From positions 4,774,001 through 4,838,000 of the forward strand of contig OX335657.1 in NCBI GenBank assembly GCA_946894095.1: DNA of 64,000 bases, written 5' to 3'. The translations under genes were made by a program, and so were the position numbers. Origin of the DNA: Incurvaria masculella. Its lineage: Eukaryota > Arthropoda > Insecta > Lepidoptera > Incurvariidae. This document shows positions 29,845-40,559 of this stretch, piece after piece; positions within the stretch are counted from its first letter, which is position 1; each line of letters opens with the position of its first letter. Below the pieces are notes generated by a model, which did no database searches, was not told the origin of the DNA, and saw only the letters and a program-made list of their open reading frames with translations.

Positions 29845-30095
29845 AACAGACCGATAAATGGGTACGCGAGCAAGCCATTTACACCGCGCAGCCATTTATC
29901 TCCGGCGGCAGCGGTGCGGTGTCGGCGAACCGCCCGTGTTAGTGCGCGAGTGGGCTCGGTAAACAGGCGGCCGTGCACTAATTGCTCAAAGGAAGCGTTT
30001 GTGCAGCGCTGCCGTTTTGACAGGGCCACCGCATCGGATTGGCGCGAGCGCAGAGCGAGGACGCGACAGAAGCGGCATTGGCGGTGAAGATCCGA
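29845..30095. promoter_or_regulatory. Candidate conserved non-coding element
   Basis: A non-repetitive GC-richer block with GCCATTTATC, GTAAACAGG (forkhead-like), CTAATTGCTCAAAGG (homeodomain-like next to a TCF-like site) and GGCGGCCGTGCAC. The cluster of factor-like words suggests an enhancer. Conservation in another species would be needed to support it. Confidence 0.25.
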
Positions 30096-30174
30096 AACCG
30101 GGTTCGATGCATGAACAAAACTATTACGATAGGTGACGTGCGACAGCCGGTAGGAACTAAGCTCTCATTATAAA

Positions 30175-30540
30175 TCTCTCTCTCTCTCTTACCATAAAGA
30201 ATGCTCGTCGGAGCTGCATAACGCTGTACCTCCATCCCCGTTCTACGCGAAACAGGGAGAAAATGCAAATATTCACAGTATACATGCCAAAAATAAGAAC
30301 CCACCGATCTTCTAGATCCTTCATCTGTAGGGTCGGAAAACTATGGAATGAGCTCCCTTTCGAGGTATTTTCCCCAAAGTACAACTTGGGATCCTTCAAA
30401 CACGGTGTGAAGAAGCATCTGGCCGGCCGGCATGATTTTCGCAGCCCATCTGTGAGTTCGAAATCCCATGGGCATCGTCGGGCACCTTAAGATGTCCTGG
30501 CGTACGCCATATGCCGCGCTTAACATAAAAAAAATATTCA
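30175..30540 (+). mobile_element. LINE family E, 3' end with C-terminal ORF2
   Basis: The frame from 30263 encodes RSSRSFICRVGKLWNELPFE then VFSPKYNLGSFKHGVKKHL, the usual C-terminal pattern of several LINE families. It is followed by CACCTTAAGATGTCCTGGCG and ATGCCGCGCTTAACATAAAA. Related copies are at 23.1, 33.0, 40.6, 46.3 and 53.8 kb. No reverse transcriptase domain is present, so the copy is 5'-truncated. Confidence 0.7.
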
Positions 30541-30639
30541 TACTAGCAACCCGCCATACGCTTCTAAATACTCCACAGAATAACGTAATCCGTCCGTCAT
30601 CCCATAGCAGTGCACGATGCCGAATGAAGAAGTGCTTAT

Positions 30640-30840
30640 GTATGGGTTGACAGTTCAGATTTGAGTATTCTTTGACAGGACTGAGAGAAATTAGTTCCAA
30701 GCTCGCCCTGCGCTTTGAATGTGATTTGATCGAAAATAACAAAAAAGAAGAAACATTCACCTGAGCGGAGCTTATAATCTTCCAAACGGCACAGGATCAC
30801 CTGCTGAGCTATTCTGAAATTGCCTAAAAATTTTAAGTTA
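30640..30840 (+). repeat. Dispersed repeat (partner at 6955-7090)
   Basis: Shares GAGAGAAATTAGTTCC, GCTCGCCCTGCG and GCACAGGATC in the same order as the partner. Confidence 0.5.
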
Positions 30841-30849
30841 AACACGAGA

Positions 30850-31700
30850 TTGACGGGAGGCCTGAATTACATAAAAGATAAAAGTTGACAACTAAATATA
30901 TTACAGTAGGATTATACAAACCGGAGTGTCCGTATATAATTTTCCTCTCAAGTATATACTTTTGCTCATTAGATAATATCCACTAGAACTCATAATTTCA
31001 TGATGTATCATAAATCAAGTAATTGTATTGCCAGTTCCAGGAATGTAGTAAGTCAACTCATCATGACACCTTGTAATCGACATGTAGAGATCTGAATACT
31101 CGCCGACTGCTAGACCAATATACCCTCAGATACCCTTAATTGTAATCTCTGTCTAGGATCTCGTGTGTTATGGTAAGTTAGCTGGGTTGTTGAAGCGAGA
31201 GTGTTGTGTAAGCTCCATTTGAGGACATGCTTTGAGTGATTTGTCTACGTAGATAGCTTTCAAGGGAACACATGAGATTAAGCCAGTTGCAGCATATATG
31301 TCCGAGATTTAAAATATTACACTTAAAAATAGTAATACCTGTAAGCACAATCTTGTCAGGACATGATTCTGGATAGAAAACGGAAACTTTTCTGTTTTAA
31401 GCGTTTCATAACATTTTCTTATTTTCGCACAATCGTACGATTATGTAAGCAAAATAGCTAAAACTCCTGAAATTAATGTATGTAGTCGATGCGTGTAGAC
31501 TCCGCTTGTATAATACCAGTCTTGTTCCACTTTCCACTGCTCAAGATTCTGGCGGGATGTCCTTCAGACGATAAAAGTGTTTTAATGTTAACATTATTTT
31601 TCTATAAATAGCTCTAAATATGGAAAAAAATATCAGTTTGATCAGTTGACTCAATTACTAAAAGCAAAGAATTATTTAGCAAAGTGTAGCTTTACTTTTT
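30850..31700. other. No gene recognised
   Basis: AT-rich; no supported exon or repeat. Confidence 0.35.
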
Positions 31701-31710
31701 ATCTCTTTTG

Positions 31711-32126
31711 AGCGGCTCGTAGCCTTGTGGCGCGGGGACTGGCCTAGCGTACCGGAAGTCTGGGTTCAATTCCTCGCCCCGACATGCATCACTTTCTTTC
31801 TCTTCTGAGTTCGATAAGTGCATTTCGTCGCGAATGCGAGCTGCTCCATGGTTCGGAATCCATGTAATACTGTAGGTACTCTTCCCCTACGAGGTGGTAG
31901 GGTTTAAGCCCGCCCGGGTAGTTACCATCGCATTGGATGAAAAGATGGTCGAAGCGGCAATGAAAAATTGACCGTGTTTTCCGTCCAGTTTAATGTAGCC
32001 GTGCTCATAAAGGGAAGGTCCTGGCATGGTACCTAATTCCTTCGGGAATGTGGTGTATTGGGCTAATATCATAACGGTAGTTGAGTGGTATTGGCCATCC
32101 ATGTCAGGTTGCATAAAAAAAATCTC
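31711..32126 (+). mobile_element. SINE-A, full length
   Basis: The most complete copy: head GCGGCTCGTAGCCTTGTGGC, B-box-like GGGTTCAATTCC at about 31771, body GCCCGCCCGGGTAGTTACCA, tail CCTGGCATGGTACC and CAGGTTGCATAAAAAAAAT. About 415 bases long. Confidence 0.88.
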
Positions 32127-32129
32127 ATA

Positions 32130-32975
32130 ATAAAGAAAGTCTTTAGTGCCGCCAGCCTTTACGTTATAAAACATCCCAAGGAGCAAACTTCCGATAAAAC
32201 CAATACTTAACCGAATTTATATAAAGCCAAACAATGGAGCTCCTTGTTTGAACAAGGTTGTTTTGATTCCCTCCCCGTCGGATGTCCTGCCGGGGCGGGG
32301 TTGGGGGAGGTCGATGGGGAGGGGAGGGGAGGTCGGCCCCGTTCAGGGCTTCCTAATCAAAAAATTGAAGTTTCAATAAAGGGCATCATTAATTCTCGAC
32401 TCCGAGGGAGAGTACGCAAAGAGTAGACCAGTCAATTACATTCGGAGCAGAAGCGACAGTGCGCTCTGGAAGCTTGGAAAATGTTGGCTAACGAGTTATG
32501 TGGGATTTGAATTCACTCATTATGTTGTTACTAATAGTAATTACCTGCTATTATAATCGCCATTCCAATAATTTTGCAGGCAAAATCCTAAAAAAAATAG
32601 CTTTATTATGTTTTAAATGTCTTTTCGTCTAATGCGTAAAGGTGTATCGTCAGTGAAATTAATAACTTTCTAATTTTTTTTTTATCTTAAGCATCATAGG
32701 TTCTTATGGCTTTTAATTATGGATTCTTTATGATTTTCAGATCCTTTTAATACTAAATTGTACTATCAGGGTGGAGTGCACAATCTCTAGTCAGCGATAA
32801 TATTAAAATAAAAATATATCCTTATTTTTCGCCTGAAGAAGAAAGAAGATAGATCTATAATAACCATAACTATAATAATAACCAAAGACTGAAAACTCTA
32901 GCCTTTATCTGTATAAAAACTAGAACTTTTTATTTATATCTTTTTATATTTAAATCTTTGAATTTAAAAGTTCGA
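32130..32975. other. No gene; GC-rich patch at 32260-32350
   Basis: The small frame 32244-32426 is Gly/Arg low complexity. The rest is AT-rich. Confidence 0.35.
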
Positions 32976-32979
32976 AAGC

Positions 32980-33050
32980 TTATGGACATCGTAAGGCACC
33001 TTAAAAGGTCCTGGCGTACGTCATATGCCGCGCTTTAGATAAAAAAATAG
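32980..33050 (+). mobile_element. LINE family E tail fragment
   Basis: GGCACCTTAAAAGGTCCTGG and GCATATGACG-type sequence, then CGCGCTTTAGATAAAAAAAT, match the tail at 30484-30530. Confidence 0.6.
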
Positions 33051-33059
33051 ATTTAAAAA

Positions 33060-34040
33060 AAAACATTTGACTTTTCCTATTGGTTACAAAAATAAATTAT
33101 AAACTACTTAAATATTACGAAAACGTATTATAAATAGGTGAAAAAGAAGATGGCAGATCTTCTTCTCACGTTTGTTTAAATATACAAAATTTGAGAAATG
33201 TTATGGATTTCACAATATTATTATATGATAATGGACCACGATAATAAAGTGGATGTTATCTATTCTTATTTAAATAATGCGTTTCGTGAGGTGGACCACA
33301 TATTAACTGAAACAATTCTGTTTTGATTTTATGATAGTCAATTTATATGAGCAATTTATTACAAACATGACAATTCATAGGTATATTTCTTCATTACGTA
33401 TTCTATTTCCCAATAATATTATGTTTCGAAATATTGAAGAATTTGTCTGAAATTTGTGAAATATTGCCTAAACTTCTAAGTTGACTTAGGAATAGCCTTT
33501 TTCCTTACGGATTCCGGATTTCTGCTCAAGATTAGTTTTTAATTCGCTCCACAAGTGTAAACATTATCATTATGATCCGTTAATATACTTCTTGCGACAT
33601 CATTATCGAATCTGTACTTTACTTTTCTGTAAACTTAAGAAAATGAAATATTAAGTAATACATACCTACAGGCAGGATCATGTATGCGCCGTTATGTACG
33701 CATGGCAACAGCACGCATGATACGTGAATGTATGTGTGTCTTGCATACATTGATATTCTTAATATTATGTGCATAACATTTCATTGACTTCGCATCCAGT
33801 TGGTCCGATAACATTGTGTAGGCTTTCTCTCGTCTCATATCATATCTATTAATACTATTGTTTATGTTATTATTAGACGTTTTTTTTGTAATATATGGAA
33901 GGAAGTTACCCATAATTATGAAGTACCTGTAAGCTGAAAAGAAAACGAGAGCCCACTCTTCCAACAGACTGCTATTTAGTTTGGCAGAACTTTGTTTTTT
34001 TGAAAATATAATATCATTTTTATTTACAATAAAATATATT
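33060..34040. other. No gene recognised
   Basis: Strongly AT-rich. The reverse frame 33964-33692 lacks motifs. Confidence 0.35.
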
Positions 34041-34047
34041 AATAATA

Positions 34048-34491
34048 TTATTTCGGTGGGGTATTTACGGCATTATTCCTTACCGGAGGTTCGAGAAATT
34101 TCTTGCAAGTAATTGTACAAGTGTCTTTTCTTGAGCCCGCAAGTCGACATTGGAATGAGATTGGCTGCATCATGGTAATAGTCGGCTCGTGTCGCGCTGT
34201 GTCGACGCAGGCGGAATGCGAGGCCTCCCTAGCCGCCTCCGCCCTAGCCACCTCCGCCCTAGCCGCCTCCGCCCTAGCCGCCTCCGCCCTAGCCACCTCC
34301 GCCCTAGCCGCCGCCATAGCCGCTGCGCTAGCCTCCGCCGCACGAAACATTGTTTTTACATCTAATAGTGTGTATTTCACTCTTGCGCAATGATTACTTA
34401 TGAGTTTCGGTAGGATAATAAGTTTTTGCACACGACAAAATAAGATAAAATACTGTTTTACTATTTGAGAAATCGTGCTTGTTCTCGACAA
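34048..34491 (-). CDS. Uncertain Ala/Arg/Glu-repeat ORF
   Basis: I do not recognise this frame. It is 147 codons on the reverse strand; a more likely start is the internal methionine of MFRAAEASAAAM near 34350. Its centre is AEVARAEAARAEAARAEVA, an alpha-helical charged repeat made by a 15-base minisatellite (about 34222-34313). The end reads CRLAGSRKDTCTITCKKFLE. A GTAAGG donor-like site follows EPP near the C-terminus, so it might be one exon of a spliced gene or a retroelement gag-like coil. It could equally be a chance frame across a minisatellite. Confidence 0.25.
   Translation of the reverse strand: MSRTSTISQIVKQYFILFCRVQKLIILPKLISNHCARVKYTLLDVKTMFRAAEASAAAMAAARAEVARAEAARAEAARAEVARAEAAREASHSACVDTARHEPTITMMQPISFQCRLAGSRKDTCTITCKKFLEPPVRNNAVNTPPK
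34222..34313. repeat. 15-bp minisatellite GCCCTAGCCGCCTCC
   Basis: About five units with G/A variation at one position, flanked by degenerate units. The period is five codons, so all six frames stay open or closed together. Confidence 0.85.
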
Positions 34492-34939
34492 AATAAATAC
34501 TATTATTTTATTACTTTTGTTAAATTGATTGTATGTTCAACGCTGATTAATAAACTAGATCAGCTGTGTTTTCTTTGTTGTCTAGGATCTTTGTGACGTA
34601 ACTTGGTGTAGTTTGACTACCAAAAAGTTTAAATAAATGAAATGAAAGATATTATCAAGCCACACACCATGTATGATTCATTTAATTTCATGAAATAAAT
34701 CACCTTGTTGAAATCTGCCTCGTCCTCCGCTTTACACAACAAGATATCATAAATCAGACTTTTTCCTAACCTTTTCATCTCCTAGATTTTCATTATTCAT
34801 CAATGAAATAGCCTATCAGATACTCCATTTTGTGTTTTCCACCTACTTAGACATACAGCGCGAGCAGTTAGGGTCGCGTTACCCTAAGCGGGCGGGTAGC
34901 GTGAAGGCGACCCGACGGAAAGCCGATGGGAAGCGATGA

Positions 34940-34960
34940 GGAGGGGGGGGGGGGGGGGTA
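34940..34960. repeat. 17-base poly(G) tract
   Basis: Uninterrupted G run between GAGGA and TATAG; the longest of several G or C tracts in the window. Confidence 0.9.
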
Positions 34961-35099
34961 TAGAAAAGTCGTTACGTTATTTTAGAATTTATATAGGTCA
35001 GAGGAGAAGCTGCAAACAGGATAGGCAGGGCAAACTGGAAATGCACGCTAGAAATACATTATTGCAGTTAGTTGAAAAGGAAATATCATAAGTTTTAGT

Positions 35100-35510
35100 G
35101 GACTCAACGAAAAAAATCTGTGTTATCAGAACAACCATTCAGTTGCAATAGCCAACATGATCTAGCGAAATCTAACCAACAATCTTTCGCTAGATCATGT
35201 TAGCTATTGCAACGGAATAAGTTTAATTTAGACGTAAATAAAGGGTACTTCACCTACTTAAAAAAACTTGTCCAGTAATTTAAATCATATAGCAATATGC
35301 ACTATGCACCTGGTACTGTTTAATTTGGCACTATGCACCTGATACAATTTAATTTGGCACTACCCACCTGATACAGTTTAATTTGCCAAATAATTTTAAG
35401 TGGAAAGTTTAACAGTAACTGTTGCCAGACTCTAGGGCTGTCCCTTTTTTAACCTATTTTAGGTGACGGTTTTGGTTCCAATTAGCCATATTTTTTTCTA
35501 AGGATCTGGC
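35100..35510 (+). repeat. Dispersed repeat, copy 2 (partner at 1830-2345)
   Basis: It starts with a 29-base-arm hairpin (35142-35170 against 35185-35213, one mismatch) whose right arm matches 1985-2010. Inside, TTGGCACTATGCACCTGATA is present three times in tandem (about 35299-35385, unit about 29 bases). It ends with TTAGCCATATTTTTTTCTAA, matching the end of copy 1. Confidence 0.6.
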
Positions 35511-35600
35511 GTCAGAGGTCCTCTGGGTCTCGCCCTGATGATATCTGCAACGTGGCGGATGAGATATTGAAAGAAGGAAACTACACGGTGTATTACAAGA

Positions 35601-35900
35601 GCTGCTCGTAGCCTAGGGCATTTGCGTTGGATTGCCCCCCGTTTGTGTGCTACTTTATTTCTTTTTCTAAGTGAATTCCGTCAGGAGTGTGAGCTGTTCT
35701 ATCGATAGGAATCCATGTACAACTGCAGGTCCCCTTCCCCGAATAGGTGGTAGATTTAAGTCTGCTCGGGTTGGTAGGTTGAAAATATGGACGAAAATTG
35801 TTCGTGTTTTCCATCCAGTTCAATGTAGAAAAGTCATGGCATTGCACCCGATTCTTTCCGGCTCATAATTTGACGTTGGGTGTGGTATTAGCTATCCAGA
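35601..35900 (+). mobile_element. SINE-A, diverged and partly deleted
   Basis: CTGCTCGTAGCCTAGGGC head, GGTGGTAGATTTAAGTCTGC body, TTTTCCATCCAGTTCAATGT and GTGTGGTATTAGCTATCC tail. Confidence 0.75.
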
Positions 35901-35999
35901 AAAAACACTCACACTCTCAACAAATTCACGTTATCCCCATGAAACTGAATGGCACCAACATAGCTTTCAATTTATTTAAAACCGACCACCCAGCTGTAT

Positions 36000-36260
36000 G
36001 TTTTGTCCGGGCTTATGGCGCGCGCTCCCGCCGCCCTCCCCCCGCCACCCTCGGCCCGCGCCGCGCCGCGCGCAACACATCTACAGGGGCGAGTGTGCGG
36101 GCTGTAATTTGAACAAATGAGCGACGGCTACCGAACCAAATTAGATTTCCTCTGCCGCGCCCTCCCCCCCCCCCCCTCCCCCGCGACCCCCTACCCCCGC
36201 GACCCGCCGCCCGCCAGATTAAAGAAGATCCTCGGACCGCTCCTACCGCCGAACGATATC
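36000..36260. other. GC island with C tract
   Basis: CpG- and C-rich low-complexity sequence; frames are Pro/Arg runs without motif. Confidence 0.35.
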
Positions 36261-36289
36261 GAGGCCGAGGGGTTAGTCACTCGAGCAAA

Positions 36290-36600
36290 AAGTGTACACC
36301 AGATTCCCAGTAGTCAAGATTTCCTTGGGATTTCTAGATTCCTAAAGATTTCCAAAGACTACCAAAGATTCCTGGAGATTCCTAAAGATTTCCAAAGACT
36401 ACCAAAGATTCTTGGAGATTTCAAATATACTGGGATTTCGTAAGATTTCTAAGGACTACCAAAGATTCCTAGAGACTACCAAAGATTACCTGGATTTTTT
36501 AAGGACTACCAACACATTTTTGGTACATTCCAATGATTTCGGGATTTCTAAAGATTCTTAGTGACCACCAACGATTCATAGAGACTTTTAATTGCGCGTT
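36290..36600. repeat. Degenerate GATTCC/GATTTCC satellite-like tract, block 1
   Basis: Short units such as AAAGATTTCC, AAAGATTCCTGGAG and AGACTACC alternate irregularly. A near-exact 46-base period occurs at 36341-36410. A second block of the same kind lies at 38210-38640. Confidence 0.7.
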
Positions 36601-36619
36601 GCGCGCAGCACATGTCCGT

Positions 36620-36775
36620 GACGTCATCGCAGACAAGCGGGAGGCGCGGCCGGCGGGGGTCGGCACGGGCGCGGCGTCCGCGCGAGGCGGCAACAGCGCG
36701 GGCGCGGCGGGCGGCGGCGGCGAGCGGCGGGCGGGGAGCCCCCGCGCCGTGGCCGGCCGGTGCGCGTTGGTGCGA
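36620..36775. other. GC island
   Basis: CpG-rich sequence with CACATGTCCGTGACGTCATCG at its left edge, which includes a perfect CRE-like TGACGTCA. No coding support. Confidence 0.35.
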
Positions 36776-36816
36776 TATTCGTTTTGGACATATTCACCCA
36801 GGCGGAATCCGGTTAA

Positions 36817-37105
36817 ATTAGATCCCATATTATCTCAGCGATCTTTAGATCAGCGCTGATTTTTTCTTTCCCTGAGGCATTATACAATACCATTTTTGAA
36901 TCCACAGTACATATTTCACATACTAAATTTCAAGATGAGGTACTTCGCTCTTTCGAAATCTCTTAGAATCTCAGCCATCATTAGGTCAAGGTTGATTTTT
37001 TTTTTGCCTGGGTCATTATAAAAGGCTATATTTGAAACCTTAGCAAATATTTCACGTAGAAAACTTCGCGATTAGGTAGGTACTCTTCTTTTTCGAAATC
37101 CCTTG
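36817..37105 (+). repeat. Duplicated segment, copy 1
   Basis: Starts ATTAGATCCCATATTATCTC; its partner starts at 37838, an offset of 1021 bases. Each copy itself contains two related sub-units of about 140 bases beginning ATCTCAGC, followed by AT/T-rich sequence and TTTCGAAATC. Confidence 0.75.
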
Positions 37106-37712
37106 CAGTCGTATTCACTGTGAACCTGTAAAAACTTGGTACGAGATTAGCACCGGACTAACCATACAAAAACCGGTTTACTTCGACCTTAATACGCGTA
37201 GTAAAGTTAGTCCGCCCCGAGCTCGGTTCACAACATACCTACAATCATCTAATTATTAATCAAAATCACTGACTAAAAGTCGCCCACCCAATACACAGTA
37301 AACAAACCGGCCAAGTGCGAGTCGGACTCGCACACAAAGGGTTCCGTACCTTCGTAAATGATTTAACACCAAAAAATCATATTATTTGGATTTTTTTATT
37401 ATCTTTAAATTTTACTTATTTGTTGTTATAGCGGCAAATTAAATACTCACTCTGTGAAAATTTCAGCTACGTACTTATTACGGTTCATGAGTAACAGCTT
37501 TGTGACAGACGGACGGACGGACGGACAGCTGAGGCTTAGTAATAGGGTTCCGTTTTCACCCTTTCGGTACGGAACCCTAAAAAGTAGTATACGCATGATA
37601 ACCTTCTATTCGCTTAGTACGCGTATTAAGGTCGGACTAAACCGGTTTTTGTTTGGTTAATCCGGTGCTTATCCCGTACTAAATTTTGACAGGTTTACTC
37701 TGAATACGACTG
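37106..37712. mobile_element. 607-bp long-TIR element carrying a family B insert
   Basis: The first and last ~105 bases are inverted copies: CAGTCGTATTCACTGTGAAC at the left, GAATACGACTG at the right, with shared ACCGGTTT and TTAATACGCGTA. A family B repeat fills the centre. A lone left half of the same element lies at 38113-38205. Confidence 0.75.
37305..37585 (-). mobile_element. Repeat family B nested in long-TIR element
   Basis: From CCGGCCAAGTGCGAGTCGGA to GGTACGGAACCCTAAAAAG, reverse orientation, including GACGGACGGACGGACGGAC. Confidence 0.85.
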
Positions 37713-37837
37713 AATATGTTTTGGAATTGGGTCGTCGGGCACACGCGGGGTGCGCGCTGCGCACACTCGTGCGCACACGTGTGCGTGATTTCTTCGCAAA
37801 CTGGCGGCCGCGCCCACGGCCGCGCTATCATTGTTAG

Positions 37838-38205
37838 ATTAGATCCCGTATTATCTCAGCGATCATTAGGTCAGCCCTGTTTTTTTTTTTTGCCTGATGC
37901 ATTATGCAATACCATTTTTGAAGCCATAATACATATTTGACATACTCAACTTCACGATGAGGTACTCCGATCTTTCGAAATCCCTTAGTATCTCAGCCAT
38001 CATTAGGTCAAAGTGGATTATTTCTTTGCCTGGGCCGTTATAAAAGTCTATATTTAAAAACCTAGTAAATATTTCACGTACTCGAGATAAGGTACTCTTA
38101 TTTTAAAAACCTTTACAGTCTTATTCAGAACTAACCTGTCAAAACTTACGTACTGTACTAGAATTGCACCAGACTAAGCATACAACCGGTTTAGTCCGAC
38201 CCCGA
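37838..38205 (+). repeat. Duplicated segment, copy 2, with half a long-TIR element
   Basis: Starts ATTAGATCCCGTATTATCTC and follows copy 1 through TTTCGAAATCCCTTAG to about 38105. It is then joined to CAGTCTTATTCAG, the left end of the long-TIR element, again as in copy 1. Confidence 0.7.
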
Positions 38206-38209
38206 CAAG

Positions 38210-38640
38210 ATTATCTGAGATTACAAAGACTTTGATCGGATTGCCAATGATTCCCTTAGGATTCCTACACTCTCTGGGAGTACTCGAGACTACCCAAGAT
38301 TTTCCTATTCCTCGGACTCCCGCCCAGGATTACCCGAGATTTCCATTGATTTGAAAGGATTCCCAATGATTTCCTTGGTATTCTCAGATTCCTTAGGATT
38401 ACTCGGGATTACTTAAGATTTCCAGATTCCTCGGACTCCCATCGGATTCCTCGGAGTCCGCCTAAGATTACCCGAGATTTCCATGAATTTGATAGGATTC
38501 CCAATGATTTCCTTGGGATTTCCAGATTCTTTAGGATTACTCGGGATTACATAAGATTTCCGAGATTCTCCGGACTCCCACCAGATTCCTCGGACTCCCA
38601 CCTAAGATTCTTGAGATTCCCAAACGATTGTACACCAGAT
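38210..38640. repeat. Degenerate GATTCC satellite-like tract, block 2
   Basis: Units such as GATTCCTCGGACTCCCA, GATTACTCGGGATTAC and GATTTCC. A stretch at 38330-38470 recurs at 38470-38610 with few changes. Confidence 0.7.
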
Positions 38641-38675
38641 TCCTTGAGTGAGTGACCCCTCGATCGAGGCCATTG

Positions 38676-38800
38676 TGAACTGTTGTCTCTGTCACACGCG
38701 AGGTGAGTATAGAAGGAGGGAGGTGTCACGATTATGGTCCGCGTGAGGTGTCGTCTCGATCACACGCAGGGTGAGCATATTTCACGATTATGTGGAGGAA
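38676..38800. repeat. Two-unit tandem duplication
   Basis: GTCACACGCGAGGTGAGTAT and ATCACACGCAGGGTGAGCAT, each followed by TCACGATTATG, lie about 65 bases apart. Confidence 0.55.
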
Positions 38801-38961
38801 TGACAACGATCTACACGATAATGTTGCCATGCTTTGCTGAGTGCATGGTACTTGATTGAACCAGTTGAATGCTGGTTGAATCCCGACTAAATCGCATTTT
38901 GTATCGTAAGTCCGAAGATAAGCGCTTTGAATTTATTTAAAAATTCTGAATACTCTATATT

Positions 38962-39205
38962 TTTAGGGTTCACGTCCGTCCGTCCGTCTGTCACAGGGCT
39001 GTATCTCATTAACCGTAATAGGTAGGTAGCTGAAATTTTCACAGAGTGTGTATTTATTTTGCCGCTATAACAAATAGGTAAAATAAAAAATAAAAAAAAT
39101 AATGGGTGCAATTCCATACAAAAAACCTGAATTTTTGTGTTAAATCTTGTACGATGGTATGGAACCTTTCGTGTGCGAGTTCAACTCGCACCTGGCCGGT
39201 TTTTT
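38962..39205 (+). mobile_element. Repeat family B, internal deletion
   Basis: TTTTTAGGGTTCACGTCCGTC skips the CCAAAGGGTGC part, then the copy runs to GTGCGAGTTCAACTCGCACC. Confidence 0.8.
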
Positions 39206-39209
39206 GTTC

Positions 39210-39940
39210 CGTTTTATAAGGGTTTAAATTTATTATCGATCTAACAGATCCCTGGACTGCACGAGCGTTTGCCCAGACATATTTTAAATTTTATCTCACT
39301 GCTCATGCTCAACCTTTAGTTGATTTAGCCTAATGGTAAATAAATAATCAAGCTTTACATACATTGAATAGTACCAAGCTCAGGTAAAAGGTTTTCAAGT
39401 TAGACAGACCGAAAGACGGACAGACGCCCGGCGTTTGTAAATTGTATCAGAGTTAGGGAAGGAATTTCAATTGCAAGTGTACCCGGGAGTAGCACAGCGA
39501 GCTTCGGACTTTGCCGTAAGTTGCTGGGCGCAGCTGGTTCTCTACTATCTTGCGTCGCGCCCGTCGCGTCGCCTGCCCGGTGCGGGGCGGCGGCGCGGCG
39601 TGGTGGGGGTTTTGCCAGAGAATTAAACGGCTTGTTTGTGCGAGAAGGCTCCTGTGGAAATTCTTGTGCGATTCAAAACAAGCCATTCCAGTGATAACCT
39701 AAAATCTTCAGAGATTTCAATCTGAGATAATGTTATTGTAATAAATAAATTTTCGAATATATCAAAGATTTGCAATGCTTAGGCTAGAGTGCACTATCTC
39801 TGGTTGGTATTCTTATTATATTCTTCGTTATTCTTCAGTCGAAAAAAAGGACGGATGTATTTTCTTATAATTATTAATGAAGAAATCACTATCGATTGAT
39901 TTTCGTTTTTCTCTCTTCGAATTCTCGTTATTGTAGCGGG
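39210..39940. other. No gene; small GC island at 39540-39610
   Basis: No repeat of the main families; the reverse frame 39686-39453 lacks motifs. Confidence 0.35.
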
Positions 39941-39944
39941 CTTC

Positions 39945-40400
39945 CGAGCATGTCAATGTGTATGAAAAACCGGTCAAGCGTGAACATTGTCACGTGCCGA
40001 TGGTCTCGTCACTGCTGGACATGGACATGGGGACAGAGTGCGAAACGAAGACATTCACTCACGCCTGATGATTATTTTGTAATGTCATACCAAAATAGCG
40101 CTTCAAAAATGTATTTTTTTTTCAAAAAGTATGACGTTATGAGCACAAGTCATTAGTTGGTGCACAACTACGCGAGTGTACCTATATTATAACAATAAGT
40201 GTTATGTATGTGTATGTATGTTTGTAAGTACTAATATAGTTAGTATTAATGTAGTTATAATTTGATTCAGGATTTTGAAAAAACCGTTGAAAGGAGAACA
40301 ATTCGGGACAATATGCATGTGACTGACAGACACCAGAGCCAGACCATAAGTGTCCCTTTTTTCGCGTTTTGCGACGGGTTATGAACAGATGGTGTCCATT
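39945..40400 (-). repeat. Dispersed repeat (partners at 8740-8876 and 53105-53190)
   Basis: CCGGTCAAGCGTGAACATTG and TCACTGCTGGACATGGACAT match inverted 53120-53190. GACACCAGAGCCAGACCATA and TTTTCGCGTTTTGCGACGGG match inverted 8757-8815. Confidence 0.5.
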
Positions 40401-40559
40401 TTTCACGCAGATAAGGCCTTGAGTGGAGTATTGTTGGTATTTGTGGACGGTTCAGCTAAATACCTGCTTTGCTCCATAGACTCGTTAGAACGCCTGCCGT
40501 GTGACCCCGAGGTATCCAAGATTAGATATTCCCTCCAACCCAAGTTTTTACTCTCTTTG

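Noticed and set aside
31887..32186. 99-codon reverse frame with STTVMILAQYTTFPKELG
   Set aside because: This is a translated SINE-A tail, also seen in the frames at 5767, 26189 and 29285.
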